Positions 23,700 through 37,661 of a stretch of DNA of 64,000 nt are shown here, piece by piece. The stretch is from Azadirachta indica. Lineage: Eukaryota; Streptophyta; Magnoliopsida; Sapindales; Meliaceae. The stretch spans positions 10,004,913 through 10,068,912 of the forward strand of contig CM040450.1 in assembly GCA_022749755.1 (NCBI GenBank). The letters run 5' to 3'. The notes beneath the pieces are model-generated. The model searched no databases and was not told the DNA's origin. It saw only the letters and a program-made list of their open reading frames with translations. Each line of letters starts with the position of its first letter. Position 1 is the first letter of the stretch. The position numbers and the translations under genes are program-made.

Positions 23700-26600
23700 G
23701 CTTTTTGAATTATTTACTTCTTGTGATGATGTTTGCAAAACATTTGCTTGATTGAAATCCATTTGAATCAGAGCTGTTTTTTCTTGGTTAGTTTATTGTG
23801 TTGATTGTTTGTTTCCATCCTTAACTAAGGATCTGTTTGGGAGTTCGGAAGAAAAGGCATTTATAAGCAATTATACATTCTAGACTTTTTTAATGCTAGA
23901 AGTACTTCTCTAATTTTTTTGATGTGTTTTGGTTGACAACCTAGAAGAATTTTTAAAAATTAAAGAAGTTGTTTCGTTTTTAGTGGAAGAAGTTTGAAAC
24001 CCAAAATTTGAGATTTTGGAAGCATAGCTTTTTGAGTTTTTTTTTTTTTTTTCTAAAACTAAACAGTCTAAAATACCCCATTTTATTTTAAATTTTTATG
24101 TTATTTCTTAAAAATAAAGTATGAAAAACTTAATTACTGGGATAATTGTTTAATTTTTTTCAAAAGTTATTTGTAATAATCAAATAATTAATAAAATTTT
24201 AATAAAACTTCATTTATAGCAACTCTACTGGTAAAAGATCTATTTCAAAAAGTTTTATTTGAATAGTTATATCAAACAAACTCTTAAGACTTTAAGGAAA
24301 ATTTATTAAAATATTTAACTCAAAAGATATTCTAAGTGGTATTGTACTAATTTAAAAAAAAAACTGAAAAGTAGTCATACACACAAAAGCTTTTAAAAAT
24401 AACTTATGTTTTGTTATTGAATACTTATGTAGTGCTAAGTAAACTGCCAAACAGGGCCTAAGTAGAGCAAACCTCTTTGGTGTGGTTCAATTCTTTTTTT
24501 TTTTTTTTTAATTTTATTGGACAGGCTGAAGGAATGACTTTTGATGATACTGCAGGGTTATATATCTCTTTGCAATATTGATATCATAGTGACCACATAG
24601 CAATAATCTATTTCCTTTTGTCAATTTAGATGGCCAAATAGTGGAGAATGAGAAAAGGACTGAACCATAAATGCTTTCTCCTAACGATGGCACCAGCATG
24701 CTGGTTCATAGAAGTTAGATTTTCTAGTTGGAGCTTCGTCAAGCTTCAAATTTCAGTTCCAGAACTTTGGAAAGATTCAACTGGACTAAGATATGTAGTT
24801 AATTTTAGCTCAATCTCAAGCTTTAATTTGATCATGACAATGAGCTTGAGTAATTATCTAACTAATTTGACAAAAACTTTAATATAACAATTTTCTTGAA
24901 AAGACACTTGTAAAATATAATGTATAGGATAAAAATATCGTTTGGTTATCAAATCGAGCTAGTGTTTGAGCTCGATAACTTGCTAAGAGTATGTTTATGG
25001 TTGGGGTGTTGTAGCATTGTAGCCACAACTGTTGATGGGAGTCATTAGACATCAAATAAATGTAGAAAAGTGAGTAATGTCCCATTAAAAGTTGGTGGTA
25101 CCCAAGAACCGTTGTTCTTTTAAAATTAAGTAAAAGAACAATAGTTCAAATTCACAAACCCCAAATTCTTTTGTAAAAAAGTTTAATTGAGTTCAAACAG
25201 GTAAAAACTAGTAACCCATTGATCCAATGGTGATATGGAAATATTTCATTTTGTCCCATGCTTTCTCAAGGCAAAAGCAGTCAAATTGATTTGTTGATTT
25301 CACTATATATAACTTAATCCAAGAAAGAAATTAAACCTCATATCATCAATAGATTACCATTGCCTTATGTGTTGCTTAAGAAATGAATTTAAGTTATGAA
25401 CACTTTTATTCGTAGATGTATCATTGTAGCTTCTGTCAGGTTTGTTGTTCAATCCAATTTTGGATCTCAATTTCAGTCATTCTGTTGATGGGCATGTGCT
25501 TAAGAATAAACTAATTTTGTCTATGATTGATGTTTAAGTTTGCATGCATTTTCAGAAGCATGTTTTGGCTCATTAATCTCTTTGAAGCATTTTATAACCA
25601 ACTAGTAAAATAAATAAAAATATAATTGCCAAACTATGAAGGTTAATGATAAATTATAAATTTATTTTTCGAAAGCTGAAAGATCAACTTTTTCAAATGT
25701 TTATACAAATTTTTCTTTCATCTTCCTAAGATCAGATCAATCACTTGAATGACCATATGAAAACACCCACAAAGGAAAGACTCCAGAGTGTGTTTGATAA
25801 TGTTTTCAAAACTTATTTTTTAGAAATGAGGATTATGTTTTGAGAAGGACCATTGCAAATCTATATTCATTTCATTTGAAAATAAGATAGAAAGTAAGTT
25901 TCATTTGGAAACATGAATATAGAACATATGTTTCTATCATTTGAATTTTCTGCTTTTTTTTTATAATGAAACAGGTACTTAGAATCCGTTTGGAGTGCTA
26001 AGGAATTAAAATTTAGGAACGTTTATATATTTTAACTTTTTTTTTGACATATTTTTAAAAAAAAAAAAAAAAAAAAGTTCTTAAACCATCTGGTGTTACA
26101 CTCAGTGCTACTTTAAGTGGTTATGTATAAATTTAAATATTGGTATGTAAACTATGTATAAATTTAAAATTACCCGTAATGTTACAAATTTGATCAACAC
26201 TTGTAAGAAAAATATTTAAATATATAAATAAGGACTTATATTTTTAATGGTATTTTTGTATTGCTAATTAGTATAGCCAAACAAATTGAGGTTCTTTAGT
26301 ATCGAAGAAAATAAATGTTTTCAATTTATTCTGCTTTGATATCTATATAATATTAAATAAAAATCTAAAGCAGAATAGATCTTGGTTAACATATCAAATC
26401 CTCCAAAGATTGCTTAATTAATTAATTTTATCTCACAATGAAAATTTGATTTCCTGGACGTATAATATAATGGTTAGTTTTAATGAAAGAGAAGACTAAA
26501 GTTGTGGATATCCATTGACTCGTAAGACTCCTTTTACATATCTATCACTTTAAAATAATTATACATATTTTTTATTAAAAAACTCATTGGAATAAATTTT

Positions 26601-29600
26601 TAGGAAAAAAATTTTTCATTAGCCACCAAAATTATATGGAAAGAACATGATTAAAAGACAAAAAAGAAAATATGGTTGATGTATGTTCAACAAAGATATA
26701 AAATTCTTTGTGCTGAGATTATGCTTTTCTTTCTTATAATTTGTTTCCCTCAAAATAGAATGTATCAATAATAGTCTGTTGCGTGAAATTCGAAGAAATT
26801 TTTTTTTCTTTGTTGTAAGTAAAAAATGTATCAACATAACAAATAAGAATTAGATTTTAGATAAGTTCATCACGATAAAACAATGTCCAATATGTTGATA
26901 ATATTTTGATAGTGTTGAATCAATTCAAATGAAACTTAGCTAAATTGAAGATTTATGGAGAACATTATGCTCAGTCGAAAGTATTATATTAAAATATAAA
27001 ATGGTACATTAGAACTAAGTATTTATTTATGTCCATGGTTTAGACAAAATTGGTCAATTTAAGATTAAAAGACCATACCACTATGAAGTTACTTAATATA
27101 AATATTTTCTCTCTATTAAATGTATTTTGAAAATTTTAAAATATTGTATGTTTGATAGATAAAGATTTTATTGAAACCGTGCTCTATTTCTAATTGGAAA
27201 CAATATTTTATTAGTGCACACTAAGTTAGGAATTTTTTTTTTTTTTTTTTTTTTGAAATCTAAATATATTGACATATGAATATTATTGAAATATAAATCT
27301 GAATGATATATTTGTTTTTTATTTTAAAACATTTGAAAATAAGTAGTGCATTATATGTTTTAACAAAATGAAAGATCTGAAAATTGATATTTTAACATAT
27401 ATATTTCTTTAAATAGTATACTTATATATATAATAATTTTGTTAATAAAGTACAATAATAGATAAAAAAATAATAAATTATATTAATATGTATATTATTT
27501 ATTTGTTTAACATATGATTTTTTAAAAAAAATAATTTATAATCGATAATATAAAAGATTAATAAAAATTAAACAAAAATAATAAGTCATATTATAATATA
27601 ATTGTAATTGTGTAAATATACAAATTTATTATAATAATTAAAGTTTAAAATAAATAAAATTGAAAAGACAAATAGAAGAAACTCACAATAAAAAAGAGAT
27701 ACGAAAAAAATAATTAACTAAAGTTTAATTTTTTAATAAATAAATTAATAAAATAGAAATATTTTTTAAAAAAAAATATTAAATTATTTAAAACGTTTGC
27801 TCATTCATATTTAAGTTAAAATTTTTAAATTAATCATATTTAAATATTTTTAATAAATAATCAAATATAAGTTAAAATTTATGAACGACTCTTGACATCT
27901 CAATAATTATATTTAAGTTTTACTGAAATAAACAAATAACTCCTTAGACCCCAAATTATTTCTTTTCCTGAAAGGATATTTGAAGCCTTATACAAATTAA
28001 AAAAAATAAGATGTGGTGACTCCAAATTTCGTAGTGCATTTAAATTTTTTGGGTAGAGTGGTGCCACATCCATTAGTTGCATATGAGTTTTTCTTCATAC
28101 TCAATACCAAAGTCCTTGAGAGAAACTTAAGGTAATAATTTTTACTTTATATTCACAACTTCATTTGGCTCGTTACACTTTTTTGACAAATATGCATTTC
28201 TAAGTAATGGGTTTAACACTACCAAGTGTTTGGACTATTAAGTCCAAATACTTTATGTTTGATTACAAAATTTAACTTATTTTCTATTGCATCTTTATCT
28301 AAACTAGATCATACCCTATTCATAAACGATGCTCTCATTAGATAATTATGTTCTTCAAATTTTTTAACGAATGACCATAACAATTTTCAATGAATCTATA
28401 CATCATTATAGATCTAAAATGTTAGAGCTAGTCAGGTCCAAATATGAAATTTTTGAATCAAAATATTTATGCTTCAAGATAACGTAATTTTCAATATGAA
28501 AAATTCACTACAATAAACATGTCTCAAATCTAATAGTAATTGAAGTTAAGTAGTTTTTTCTTTTCTTTTTTTTTTTTTTTGTGGATTTACATATATAAGG
28601 CATTATGTGTTAAGAGAGAAGGCCTATTCATTTAGCTAATTTAGTTGTTAATCTAATGATTGTAATTTTTGGTTTTTCAGTTATCTATTTTTCAAGATAA
28701 TATTATCGGGTCAGCTCACTTTTTACAGTTGTACACAAAATCTTTCTAAGAATAATGTAGCTTATATATATATATATATATATTTATTGTGTATTGGTCA
28801 GAACTAGCTTAATTATAAAAACAATCATTTTGCTGTTGTGTTTCTATAGAAAGACATGCATTTTATTTGTTTAACTTCATGAATACTTAATTTATTTCTA
28901 TTTGCTACCAAGACTATAACTCTTTATATAAACTAGTTTAATTTATATTAATTTAGTTTATAAGTGGTACTAATTAGGGTGGGCAAAAAAAATTGGAATC
29001 CAAAAAACCGGATTGAATTGAACTAGAACCAATAGGTTCGATGATTCTGATTTTAAGTTTTAAAAAATTGAATATTTTATATTTTTTAGTATTAAAATGA
29101 TGTCAATTTGTATACATTTTAATATTAAAATAATGTCATTTTGTAAAATTTAAAATTTAAAAAATTAAATTGAATTAGATCAGAACTGACCTGTTCAATT
29201 TGGTTTAAATAATATTTGGTCTGATTCTAATCCATTCTAATCTTTAATTTGATCCTATCCAATTCTAAATAAATAAAAACTTAATTTTTCAAAGTTAGTC
29301 TGATTTCACGAAATTCAGACCGAACACCTGGTACTAATGATATAAATTACATAGATTTAAATTACAATTTGATTGCTACAATCTCCCTATTTTTATTTTT
29401 GTAAAATAATAATCTCATGATGCATTTAGTTTATATTTTTATAAATTTCATTTTGATTAATTGTGACAAGCTGTAAAATAATCTTATTTTATTTTATTTA
29501 TTTATAATAAAATAATAATAATTTGTTATTAATTGTTGAAAGTTGGATTAATTTTGACATGTTATAAAATCACATTTTTATCTAGTTTTTTATTCTTGAT

Positions 29601-30190
29601 TCAAGATAATAATCTTTCATTCCTACACAATTTTCTAAACAATTTTATTATTAAAATAAAAATAATAATATAAATTATTAGAGTTTATTTTTAATTATTA
29701 AAAAATAAATATATATTATTAAAAGTTACAGAGAATTTTTTGAAATTTCCTTTAGCACTCCTCTAACAGTAGCAGTAGCTAGTGTTCAATTTTTTTTCAC
29801 CGATTTTGTACAAAGGGAATTGAAAGCATATATACAATATGATAAAACAGTTTAAAATTAGATAGGATAGGATTGAATTAATTATAATTTCGTATTGTGT
29901 TTGGTGTGATATAGGCTTGTGAATTAAATTAATTAATATTTTAACTTTTCACTTATGTTAAAAATTAAAGTTATATATATATATATATAAAGTTTTTTAA
30001 AATAACCTCAATTTACACGTAAGTATATTAAATTAATCATATTTTTAAGATTTTCTATTAAACTAACTAAATGATTATTTTTCGAAATAACGTTAATTTA
30101 CGCTTTAGTTATTAAATTAAATTAATAATATTTTAAAATTTTCTATTAAACTAACTAAATAATTATTTTTCGAATTATTTTACTCCTGAA
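23700..30190. other. Long AT-rich intergenic region, no recognised gene
   Basis: I found no frame with protein-like composition and no splice-bounded exon series. Content includes poly-T/poly-A runs (24024-24052, 24495-24509, 26057-26076, 27233-27255), TA microsatellites near 28760-28782 and 29973-29988, and, at about 28980-29340, a dispersed-repeat-like block built on variants of a GGATTGAATTGAACTAGA-type motif. The last resembles plant MITE or satellite-like repeats, but its ends are not clear. Confidence 0.55.
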
Positions 30191-30199
30191 GCCGTTACA

Positions 30200-32345
30200 C
30201 ATTAAAATTAACATTTTTTCTTATTTCACTTTCAAAACCCTGAAAACTAAAATTTAACAATTTCAAAAACCCTAAAAGAATCTCCGAACATAAAAATTTC
30301 AAAAACCATGAATTTGCAAATTCAAGGAATCTACAGCGGTTTGGTGTTCGAAGTAGTCGGCGGCAACCTCGCGAAAGGTAGGTGATTTCGTTCCTCTTTT
30401 TTGTTTGGTTTTCTTAACTGATTTTAGGTGATTTAGATGTTGAAATGAATGATTTGAGATGATTTAAGCATGATCGAAATATTTTTGTTGGCTGTGTGCG
30501 ATCCTCGAGACTGCAGCAAGCTGTATTTCGATTTTGGGTGCTTCAACCGTGCTACTTAACTCGGATTCGTTTTTGAGCGCTTACTGAACTTGAAATTCTT
30601 CTTTTGGGTTATTTTTAGTAAAGATTTGTCATGTTAGGGTTTCTTATGTTAGTGGGTTGAAGAAAACTCTTTCTTTTTAATTGTTTCTTCTATGTTAGGG
30701 TTAAAAATGATTGCTTTAGTATCTTCTAACTGTTACATTATGGTTAGATTTTTTCGTAATTTAAAGGGTTCAAATTTCTGTTGCTTGGATTATTAAAGTT
30801 CATTCGTGTTGTCAAATCTTGTTTCTTCTTGGATTGTTGGTAAGAACTAAGAAGTCGCTGTGTTTAGTTTCTAGTTTCCCTTTTTGCAGAAATTCTTGCT
30901 TGAGTTTCTGCTCTGAGTGGTTTATTTTAGTTGTTTTTGCTTTTCTGTGTTTATTTTAGGTTAGTTTGCAGTGTGAAAAAAGGATATTCTTCAAGAAGTT
31001 CTGCTTTGTTAAATAAAGGTTTTGTGATGGATTCTTTATTTGAGCTTATAATTTGATTGCAAATTTTGATATCCCCTTCCTTTGGATTTGTTCCCTGTTT
31101 AGTTTAATCTGCTTTGAGGGGCATAATTGTTATGTGGCTTAGATAGATGCAATATTCCAGTTCCTGACCAAGAACTCTTTGATTCTTATTTATAGATCTA
31201 TGTAGCTTGTTTTCGTGGAGAATCGTGGTTTTTTATTCAACAGAGAGCATAGATGACAAACCCAACTGAAGCTTTAACTTAGATATCTACTCCTAAAGAG
31301 AGGAGGTCCACTCTAAATATTTAAAGAACAAATATACAAAAAATGAAGAATGTTTTGGGATTAAGACCATAAATCAGTGTACCACATGCATCAACCACAT
31401 GACCCGATCTTCACAAAAATGAAGCTCTCATCTGTCTCTCTAATTGAAACCCTAGCGAGCTTGGCTTCACTTTACTCTTCTGCATGATCTTCTGTGCAAA
31501 TCTCTTCACTCTACACTGATTCCAATTTTGGTAAGATAGCTGTTGATCTGAAATGTCTGCTTTTAGATGTCATTTGCATTGTTTTATAGTTTTATGTAAT
31601 TATCACATTTTTTCCATTTTTAAATTTGTGAGTAGCATATCCTTTGAGTAGGAGCCACAATTTTATTTAAATTTTTGGTTAATTATGAAACTGATTGAGG
31701 ATTTTAGTTTATTGTGAGCATTTTAGCCTATTGTTTTGTATTAGTTTTAATTTGATTGATCTTTTGTAGCAAATGTTTTTGTAGCTTAGTGCTTTGTCTG
31801 TTGCACATTCAAAGCAAGAAACTTCAAATTGGAGGTGTACATTAGCATGTAGTGAGTGTGAAAGCTGAAAATTTCAAATGGTTTGCAGAAGAAGTGAAAA
31901 TAGCTTCTGGTGATGACCGTTTTTGGCCATTTAGGATGCAACTTAGTTAATCTAGAGGGCAGAATATTATTGTTGCAGCTAAAGGGATAACTTTATGCGA
32001 TGTTAATGACAGTTTCTGCAAATGAATTATCTATATTTATCTATAATGAAACTTACTTTTTGTGTTGGCTGTTATTGTGACTTATGGAAAAATAGTTGTA
32101 TGATTTAAGGTAGTCTATTAAAATTATTAGTTGATTGTGGTGGTATTACTTGATTTGAGATGGTAGGAACTTCTGCTAAATTTAGTTTGTGTTGTCATCT
32201 TGTTAATATAATAGCAACTTAGTTAATGTAATTTCATCTTGTTCTTTAGTGTTGTCATCTTGCTATTCAGGACTTTTTTTTTTTTTTTTACTTTAATTAA
32301 TGAATTATTGGTTGGAATAATTTTGTGGGAATCAATTATTAATTG

Positions 32346-32377
<32 letters not shown>

Positions 32378-32743
32378 GATATATTGAAATCTTTTAATGT
32401 TTTGATGAAATTTCAAAAATACAAGATTGCTTTTTATTTATTTATTTATTTTATTGCAGACTTTTTTTTTTAAAATTTTTTTGAAAGTCAGACTCTTGTT
32501 ATTTGGATTGACAGTGTACTATGTTTGTTTGTGCCAACAACAGACCCTCAATGATTTGTATCTGAAATAAAATCCTAGGGTTTCTCTTAAACCACTCTCT
32601 CTTTGCAAGCTGTGCTTCAAAGCTCTTTCAAAATGGCTTGTTTCTGAATCTTCTACCTTTCGTCTCTCAAATTGAACTTGATCATAGTAATTGATTATTT
32701 CTTATTTTTCATTGTTGTTTATATCTTTTGTGTATTGAAACAG
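30200..32743 (+). other. Probable 5' leader / intron region of the NSA2 locus
   Basis: Exon-like text begins near 30200. An ATG at 30308 opens a 23-codon frame, starting MNLQIQGIYSGLVF, that runs to a plausible donor, AAAG followed by GTAGGT near 30377. Later segments at about 31436-31530 and 32570-32690 look like 5' UTRs, with AAACCCTAG- or CTAGGGTTT-type motifs and CT-rich leaders. The last piece before the first recognised coding exon is a T-rich segment ending in AAACAG. It contains TA microsatellites (32350-32378) and poly-T runs. Which segment is the true leader is unresolved. It could also be more than one unit. Confidence 0.4.
30267..30275 (+). promoter_or_regulatory. Telo-box (AAACCCTAA) upstream of NSA2 locus
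   Basis: The exact motif AAACCCTAA occurs in a stretch with several AAACCCT-like variants (30232-30275), just before an ATG-containing exon-like segment. Telo-boxes are characteristic of plant promoters for ribosomal-protein and ribosome-biogenesis genes, which fits the NSA2 locus downstream. Another copy in inverse sense (CTAGGGTTT) lies at about 32575-32583. Confidence 0.5.
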
Positions 32744-35350
32744 CTGCAAGGAGATTACATAGAGCTTCACAGAAGCGACATGGTTACCGCCTTGACCACT
32801 TTGAGCGCAAGCGCAAAAAGGAGGCATGTGAAGTCCACAAGCGCTCAGAAATGGCCCAAAAGGTGTAGTTAATATTACTGTAACTTTTTTTTGTTTATTT
32901 TTGTAGATTTTTATTTGTGAGCTGATTCTCAATTTTTTTTTTTTTTTGGTTTGAATTGGAATGTAATAACAGGCCTTGGGTATTAAGGGCAAGATGTTTG
33001 CTAAGAAACGCTATGCTGAGAAGGCCCTAATAAAGAAATTGTGAGTTTTTTGTTCTTTTCAATTTAAAGTCTTTAAATACTTTCAAATTTATGGAGCATT
33101 GGTCCTGTTGGTTTTGTTTAATGTTACTGTAATTATGGGTCACAATAAATCTTCTATGGAAAATGTAGGTGTCTATTCAAGTGATATCATATCACAATTA
33201 AAAAATTTGTGCTTTCCATTTGTAGGCGTAGGGAACTATTTAAACTAGCAAGTTGAATCCTGTAATTGTTGTTATAAGATGTTGCATTATGTATTCTTTA
33301 TTAATGAAACTCATTAGTGGGTTAGTTTATAGCCATGGATCAAACAAGACAGACAGAGAGATTAATGATATTCATTAACTCATTGGTATTATCTTAAAAA
33401 TAAAACTTTTAATTATTAGGAGAAGCAGTTGTTATTAATCTTTAATATGTATGCTGAAGTCCAAAATGATATATTTTGTACTGGGAGGACAAAAAGATTG
33501 AATCAGTAGATGTTAAATATAAATGGAAAACTGAGCGATCCTTTGTCAATGTTTGTCTTAAAAGTTGTGCTTTTGAAATTAAGTACCAGCACAATAGTAT
33601 CAAATATGGCCTATTTGGTTTTATATCATGAGTTGCATATTGCTTAGTTTTTGTTTTGGTTTGTTTATTCAATTTTTGTCCTTGAATTTTTATTTTTATT
33701 TAAATGGTGCATGCTGTTACGAAAACGTTGTCATAGAGCTTTGATGGTGTCATGTTTTCTATTTTATTTTTTGTAGAAGTTCAAGCTAATCTTCATTATT
33801 ATGTGCGATGTTCAAGTTCTGCATTTGTTGCTATACGTGTTTGAAATTTAAGCATTTATGTTATTTTGCAAGATTGTAGAATGACACCGACTCTCCACTA
33901 TGTAAACATTAGTTATGTTTAATAATTTGTCTTGCTTCTGCATGTGTTTCGTTATCCTTACGAATGATATAGTGACTGTGTCACATAGAGTTAATCATTA
34001 TATCTCTTGCATATTTGTCACTTTTGTACCATGTCAATAGATTAGCTATGCATGAAGAGTCAACAAGTCAGAGAAAGGTAGATGATGAAATTCAAGAGGG
34101 AGCTGTTCCTGCCTATTTGCTTGATCGTGAAAACACAACAACAGCGAAGGCAAGTTGTTGATGCATGTTTGATTGATGCAAATCTGTATAATGTACCTTT
34201 TTGTTGGGAATTTGACATTTTGTGTTCTGTAGGTTCTTAGCAACACTATAAAGCAAAAACGAAAAGAGAAAGCTGGAAAATGGGAGGTGCCTCTACCCAA
34301 GGTAACTTAAAAGAACTCTTTCTTTTGCATCTCTATTGTATACTTTCTTGTTTCAGTTTCCCCTGGGATGTATTTTATCCAATGAGAATTGTGGTGAACG
34401 TTCTAATTCTTTCGTTTTCTGATGCTCTAACTTAAAAGTTTTCTATCTCCAGGGCAGAAGATGAGATGTTTAAAGTGATCAGATCTGGTAAACGAAGAAG
34501 TAAGTATTCCAACCAGGTTTTTTCACTGCAGATTTACATATTGACAGTTTTGGTATAATTTGTTTGATGAATAGAATAAGACTGCACCTTGTTGATTGGA
34601 GGTTAATATGGCTTTTTTCAGTAAGTTGGTTGTTTGGGCGTTGGATTTTTGCTATGAAGTGGTCAAATATATTTGTTTATTAAGATTAAGTGCAGACTAG
34701 AACACAATGCATAGGCTAAATATGCACGCCTCTTAGAACTGTGTATTTTGATGAATATTTTACAAGATAGTATCCCATGATTTCTAAGTCTGCCTTCTTT
34801 TTGGCAGCCAAGCAATGGAAGAGAATGGTCACCAAGGCTACATTTGTTGGACCTGGTTTTACAAGAAAACCTCCAAAGTATGAGCGGTTCATTCGTCCTT
34901 CGGGGTTGCGATTTACTAAAGCTCATGTAACACACCCAGAACTCAAATGCACCTTCAATCTTGAGATTATTGGAGTGAAGAAGAATCCAAATGGTCCAAT
35001 GTATACCTCTCTTGGTGTTATCACCAAGGGTACAATCATTGAGGTAAGACATGATTAGCCACCAGGAATAGCTTTAATTTGTGACATCTGTATCACTTAT
35101 ATAAATCCTCCCTCTGAATTTCAGGTAAATGTCAGTGAGTTGGGTCTGGTAACACCAGCTGGAAAAGTCGTTTGGGGTAAGATTTACATTTCAGTTTCTT
35201 CTGGATGAACTCCCTCCCTGTTGTCCTTTTCCCTGTTTGCTTTTTTCTATTTCCCTTATTTTATCTTTTGTGACTGTTGCAGGGAAATATGCTCAAGTTA
35301 CGAATAACCCAGAGAATGATGGTTGTATAAATGCAGTTTTGCTTGTATAA
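32744..35350 (+). pseudogene. NSA2: NSA2 ribosome-biogenesis factor (TGF-beta-inducible nuclear protein 1 homologue), frame-broken
   Basis: NSA2 acts in the nucleolus on 27S pre-rRNA and 60S subunit assembly. Eight exons spell nearly the whole conserved protein of about 260 aa: 32744-32862, 32973-33040, 34041-34149, 34233-34301, 34453-34499, 34808-35043, 35125-35176 and 35283-35350 (TAA). Hallmarks include Gly-Asp-Tyr-Ile-Glu-Leu-His, [57 protein letters not shown] and the C-terminal [15 protein letters not shown]. Lesions: no ATG is seen (the exon starts with CTG where Met-Pro is expected); one base is missing at about 32773 (119 instead of 120 bases); and exon 5 starts about 10 bases late, losing Val-Arg-Pro-Val and the frame. 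All splice sites look usable; intron 3 has a GC donor. It is either a young pseudogene or a live gene with sequence errors. Confidence 0.87.
34150..34232 (+). other. GC-AG intron in NSA2
   Basis: The exon 3/intron junction reads GCGAAG followed by GCAAGT, which matches the consensus of the minor GC-AG intron class. The acceptor is TCTGTAG. Joining these ends keeps Ala-Lys-Val-Leu-Ser-Asn-Thr in frame, as conserved in the family. No GT at the site would restore the protein. Confidence 0.8.
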
Positions 35351-37420
35351 GAGGATTACCGGCAACATTTTACATGTGAGTTGACAGATGTCGTTATGTT
35401 TTGAGTACTAACATCTTCTGAGGAGTATCTGTGAATTGGCTTCTTATGTTCAACTATATGCTAAGAATATTGTGTTGTGTCTTCAGCAAAGTGAAGTAGC
35501 TGCTTTCTCTCTAACAATAGATATATTATGCACTTGTATAAATCTTTCAATTTTGTTCGAAAATCTCTTTTTCTTTTGGTAGCATATGGTTTTTCGTACA
35601 TCCTCTGGACCGTTTCATAGATCAGAAATGCTGCACTAGCTAAGAACCCTGGCTGTTGTCAGGAAGAGATTTGGATCTTTGAGTATTTATGCTTGCATGA
35701 AATCTTAAATCAAAGAATATCGAAATTGCCCACGATTGGCGTTTTGAACCCTATGATCTTTGCAGTTTATGCCGAAAATAGGTGAATCAAATATCAGTAC
35801 ATTTCAGACATTGTATCCAAAGCAATGGCCTGGGCTTGCTATTGCTCGAAGGCTTCCAAGTTTTCAACATAAAGTTGTAAAAGCTACAGGCAATACCAAT
35901 GTAATCGACTCATAAAGTTGTCCACAAATTGGTTTAAACATTTAAATTATGCACATTGAATGTATGAAATAGATTAACTTATCAACCAAATATATTAAAA
36001 CTCTTACACTTGAAATCTAAGAGATGCAGTGGGTCTTAATTCATGCAAAACGTCGGCAATATCGGACCTATTAGATATACTTCAAACCATATTCAAGCAC
36101 GACACCCAGTTAGAATCATTCATGTCTCTTCAGCAACATATAAAATGTTAAAAATTATATATTTATTTATACTTTATTTTGTTTTGTATGAGGGTGGCAT
36201 AAGCAAGTATTTTTCAATTATATCCATTTAATCGATAAAATTAAAGATAGTATTCATAAAAGAAAGTAATAATACATTTTCTAACTTATATCATAATATT
36301 TTTATTCTAAATAATATGGAGATTACGCTTTGTTATCATATTATAACACATATCAATCAATGTTTCAAGTGTTCGATATTTCAAATCAATTAAAATCAAT
36401 ATATAAAATAATGTGATAATATTAAGTCAACTTTCGTATATTTTGTGATAGAAATCTTGTAATATAAATTAGAAAGTAGTGTTACTTTTACAAAATACGA
36501 GATATCATATTACTAATGAATGATCAATGACTTTTCTATCTGTATACATTTTTTATATCATTAGTAAAGCGTTAAATATAGACACTTTTGATTATTAAAA
36601 TTGAATATCAAATATGCATTAATTATACTATATTAATAAAATGTATTAGATTTAATTTTAATAATTAAAAATTATATATGGTTAGGAAGTTGCTAGTGAA
36701 ACCTCCGCCATAATATTATTATTATTATTGTTATTGTTATTAATTAGAGAGTAGACGGTTGTTATTTTTCTAAATTTTTAAGTTAGAAGTCAATTGTGAT
36801 TCGTGAGTGAGAGCCACATGGGATGTGATGTCATTACCCAGGCGAGGCTCTTGGGTCTGAAATAGACCGACCACCGGTTCAATTTCAATTTATTAAGGCA
36901 AACGAGCAGCATGCGCGGAATGCCGAGGGATTCATTACTCACATGATTAGCACGAGAACATGTTAATTAATCTTGAAGTCAACTTAATACAATTTTATTC
37001 GTCGGACTAGTAATCAAAGAATGTCAACATAACGACATACAGATTGCTTTCCCTTACGAAGAATAAAAAAAAAAAACCAAAAAGCTCGCCTCGATTATTC
37101 TTTTTTTTTTTAATAATATTCATAATTTTAATTTCATTCTAAATAAATTATTACAACTATAAAATTTATACCATTATCATCAAATTTGAAATTAAATAAG
37201 ACGATTAACCAATTATAATACATTGAAGTATATTGAAAAAAAAAACATATGTAATACCGCTTATTAAATTGAGATTACACATATTGAAGTAAAATTTTGC
37301 TAACATATTTTTCTTAACTCTTATCTTTTATTTTTATTATTTGAGTTGGTTCATTTTACGGATATTTTAATATAATTTCTACAATAAATTTGTTATATTG
37401 TAAAATTTTTCATATTTAAA
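35351..37420. other. NSA2 3' flank and AT-rich intergenic DNA
   Basis: The first 500 bases presumably include the NSA2 3' UTR. From about 35700 on the DNA is AT-rich. A short GC-richer stretch at about 36810-36930 contains no recognisable coding exon. Nothing else is supported. Confidence 0.55.
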
Positions 37421-37648
37421 TTTTAATATTTTAAATCTCTTCATTTAAAATTTGAAATTTTTTTATTTAAAGGAAAATATTAACAAAACATCGTAAACTA
37501 TTAAAAATTAAATAAAACTATTATAAAGTAAGATTTAGATAAAAAGGATTCTTTGTAAATTTAAATTTAGGTTAAAATTTGACTTTATTTTAAAAAAAAA
37601 AAAAAAACATCTCAGTGGGGCCTAGGGGAGAAAAGGAGAGGATTTCCC

Positions 37649-37661
37649 GAAAGTTCTAGAA
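37649..37661 (+). promoter_or_regulatory. Perfect three-module heat-shock element, copy 1
   Basis: The sequence GAAagTTCtaGAA matches the HSF-binding consensus nGAAnnTTCnnGAAn exactly. It lies in the most conserved part of the tandem unit. The nearest downstream gene is the plus-strand enolase (about 1.7 kb away). No heat-shock gene is visible adjacent. Confidence 0.55.

Noticed and set aside
32672..32872. Frame reading from T-rich sequence into the first NSA2 exon
   Set aside because: It starts at a TTG in what looks like leader or intron sequence and leaves the NSA2 frame after the one-base deletion; the hydrophobic N-terminal part is translated poly-pyrimidine tract.
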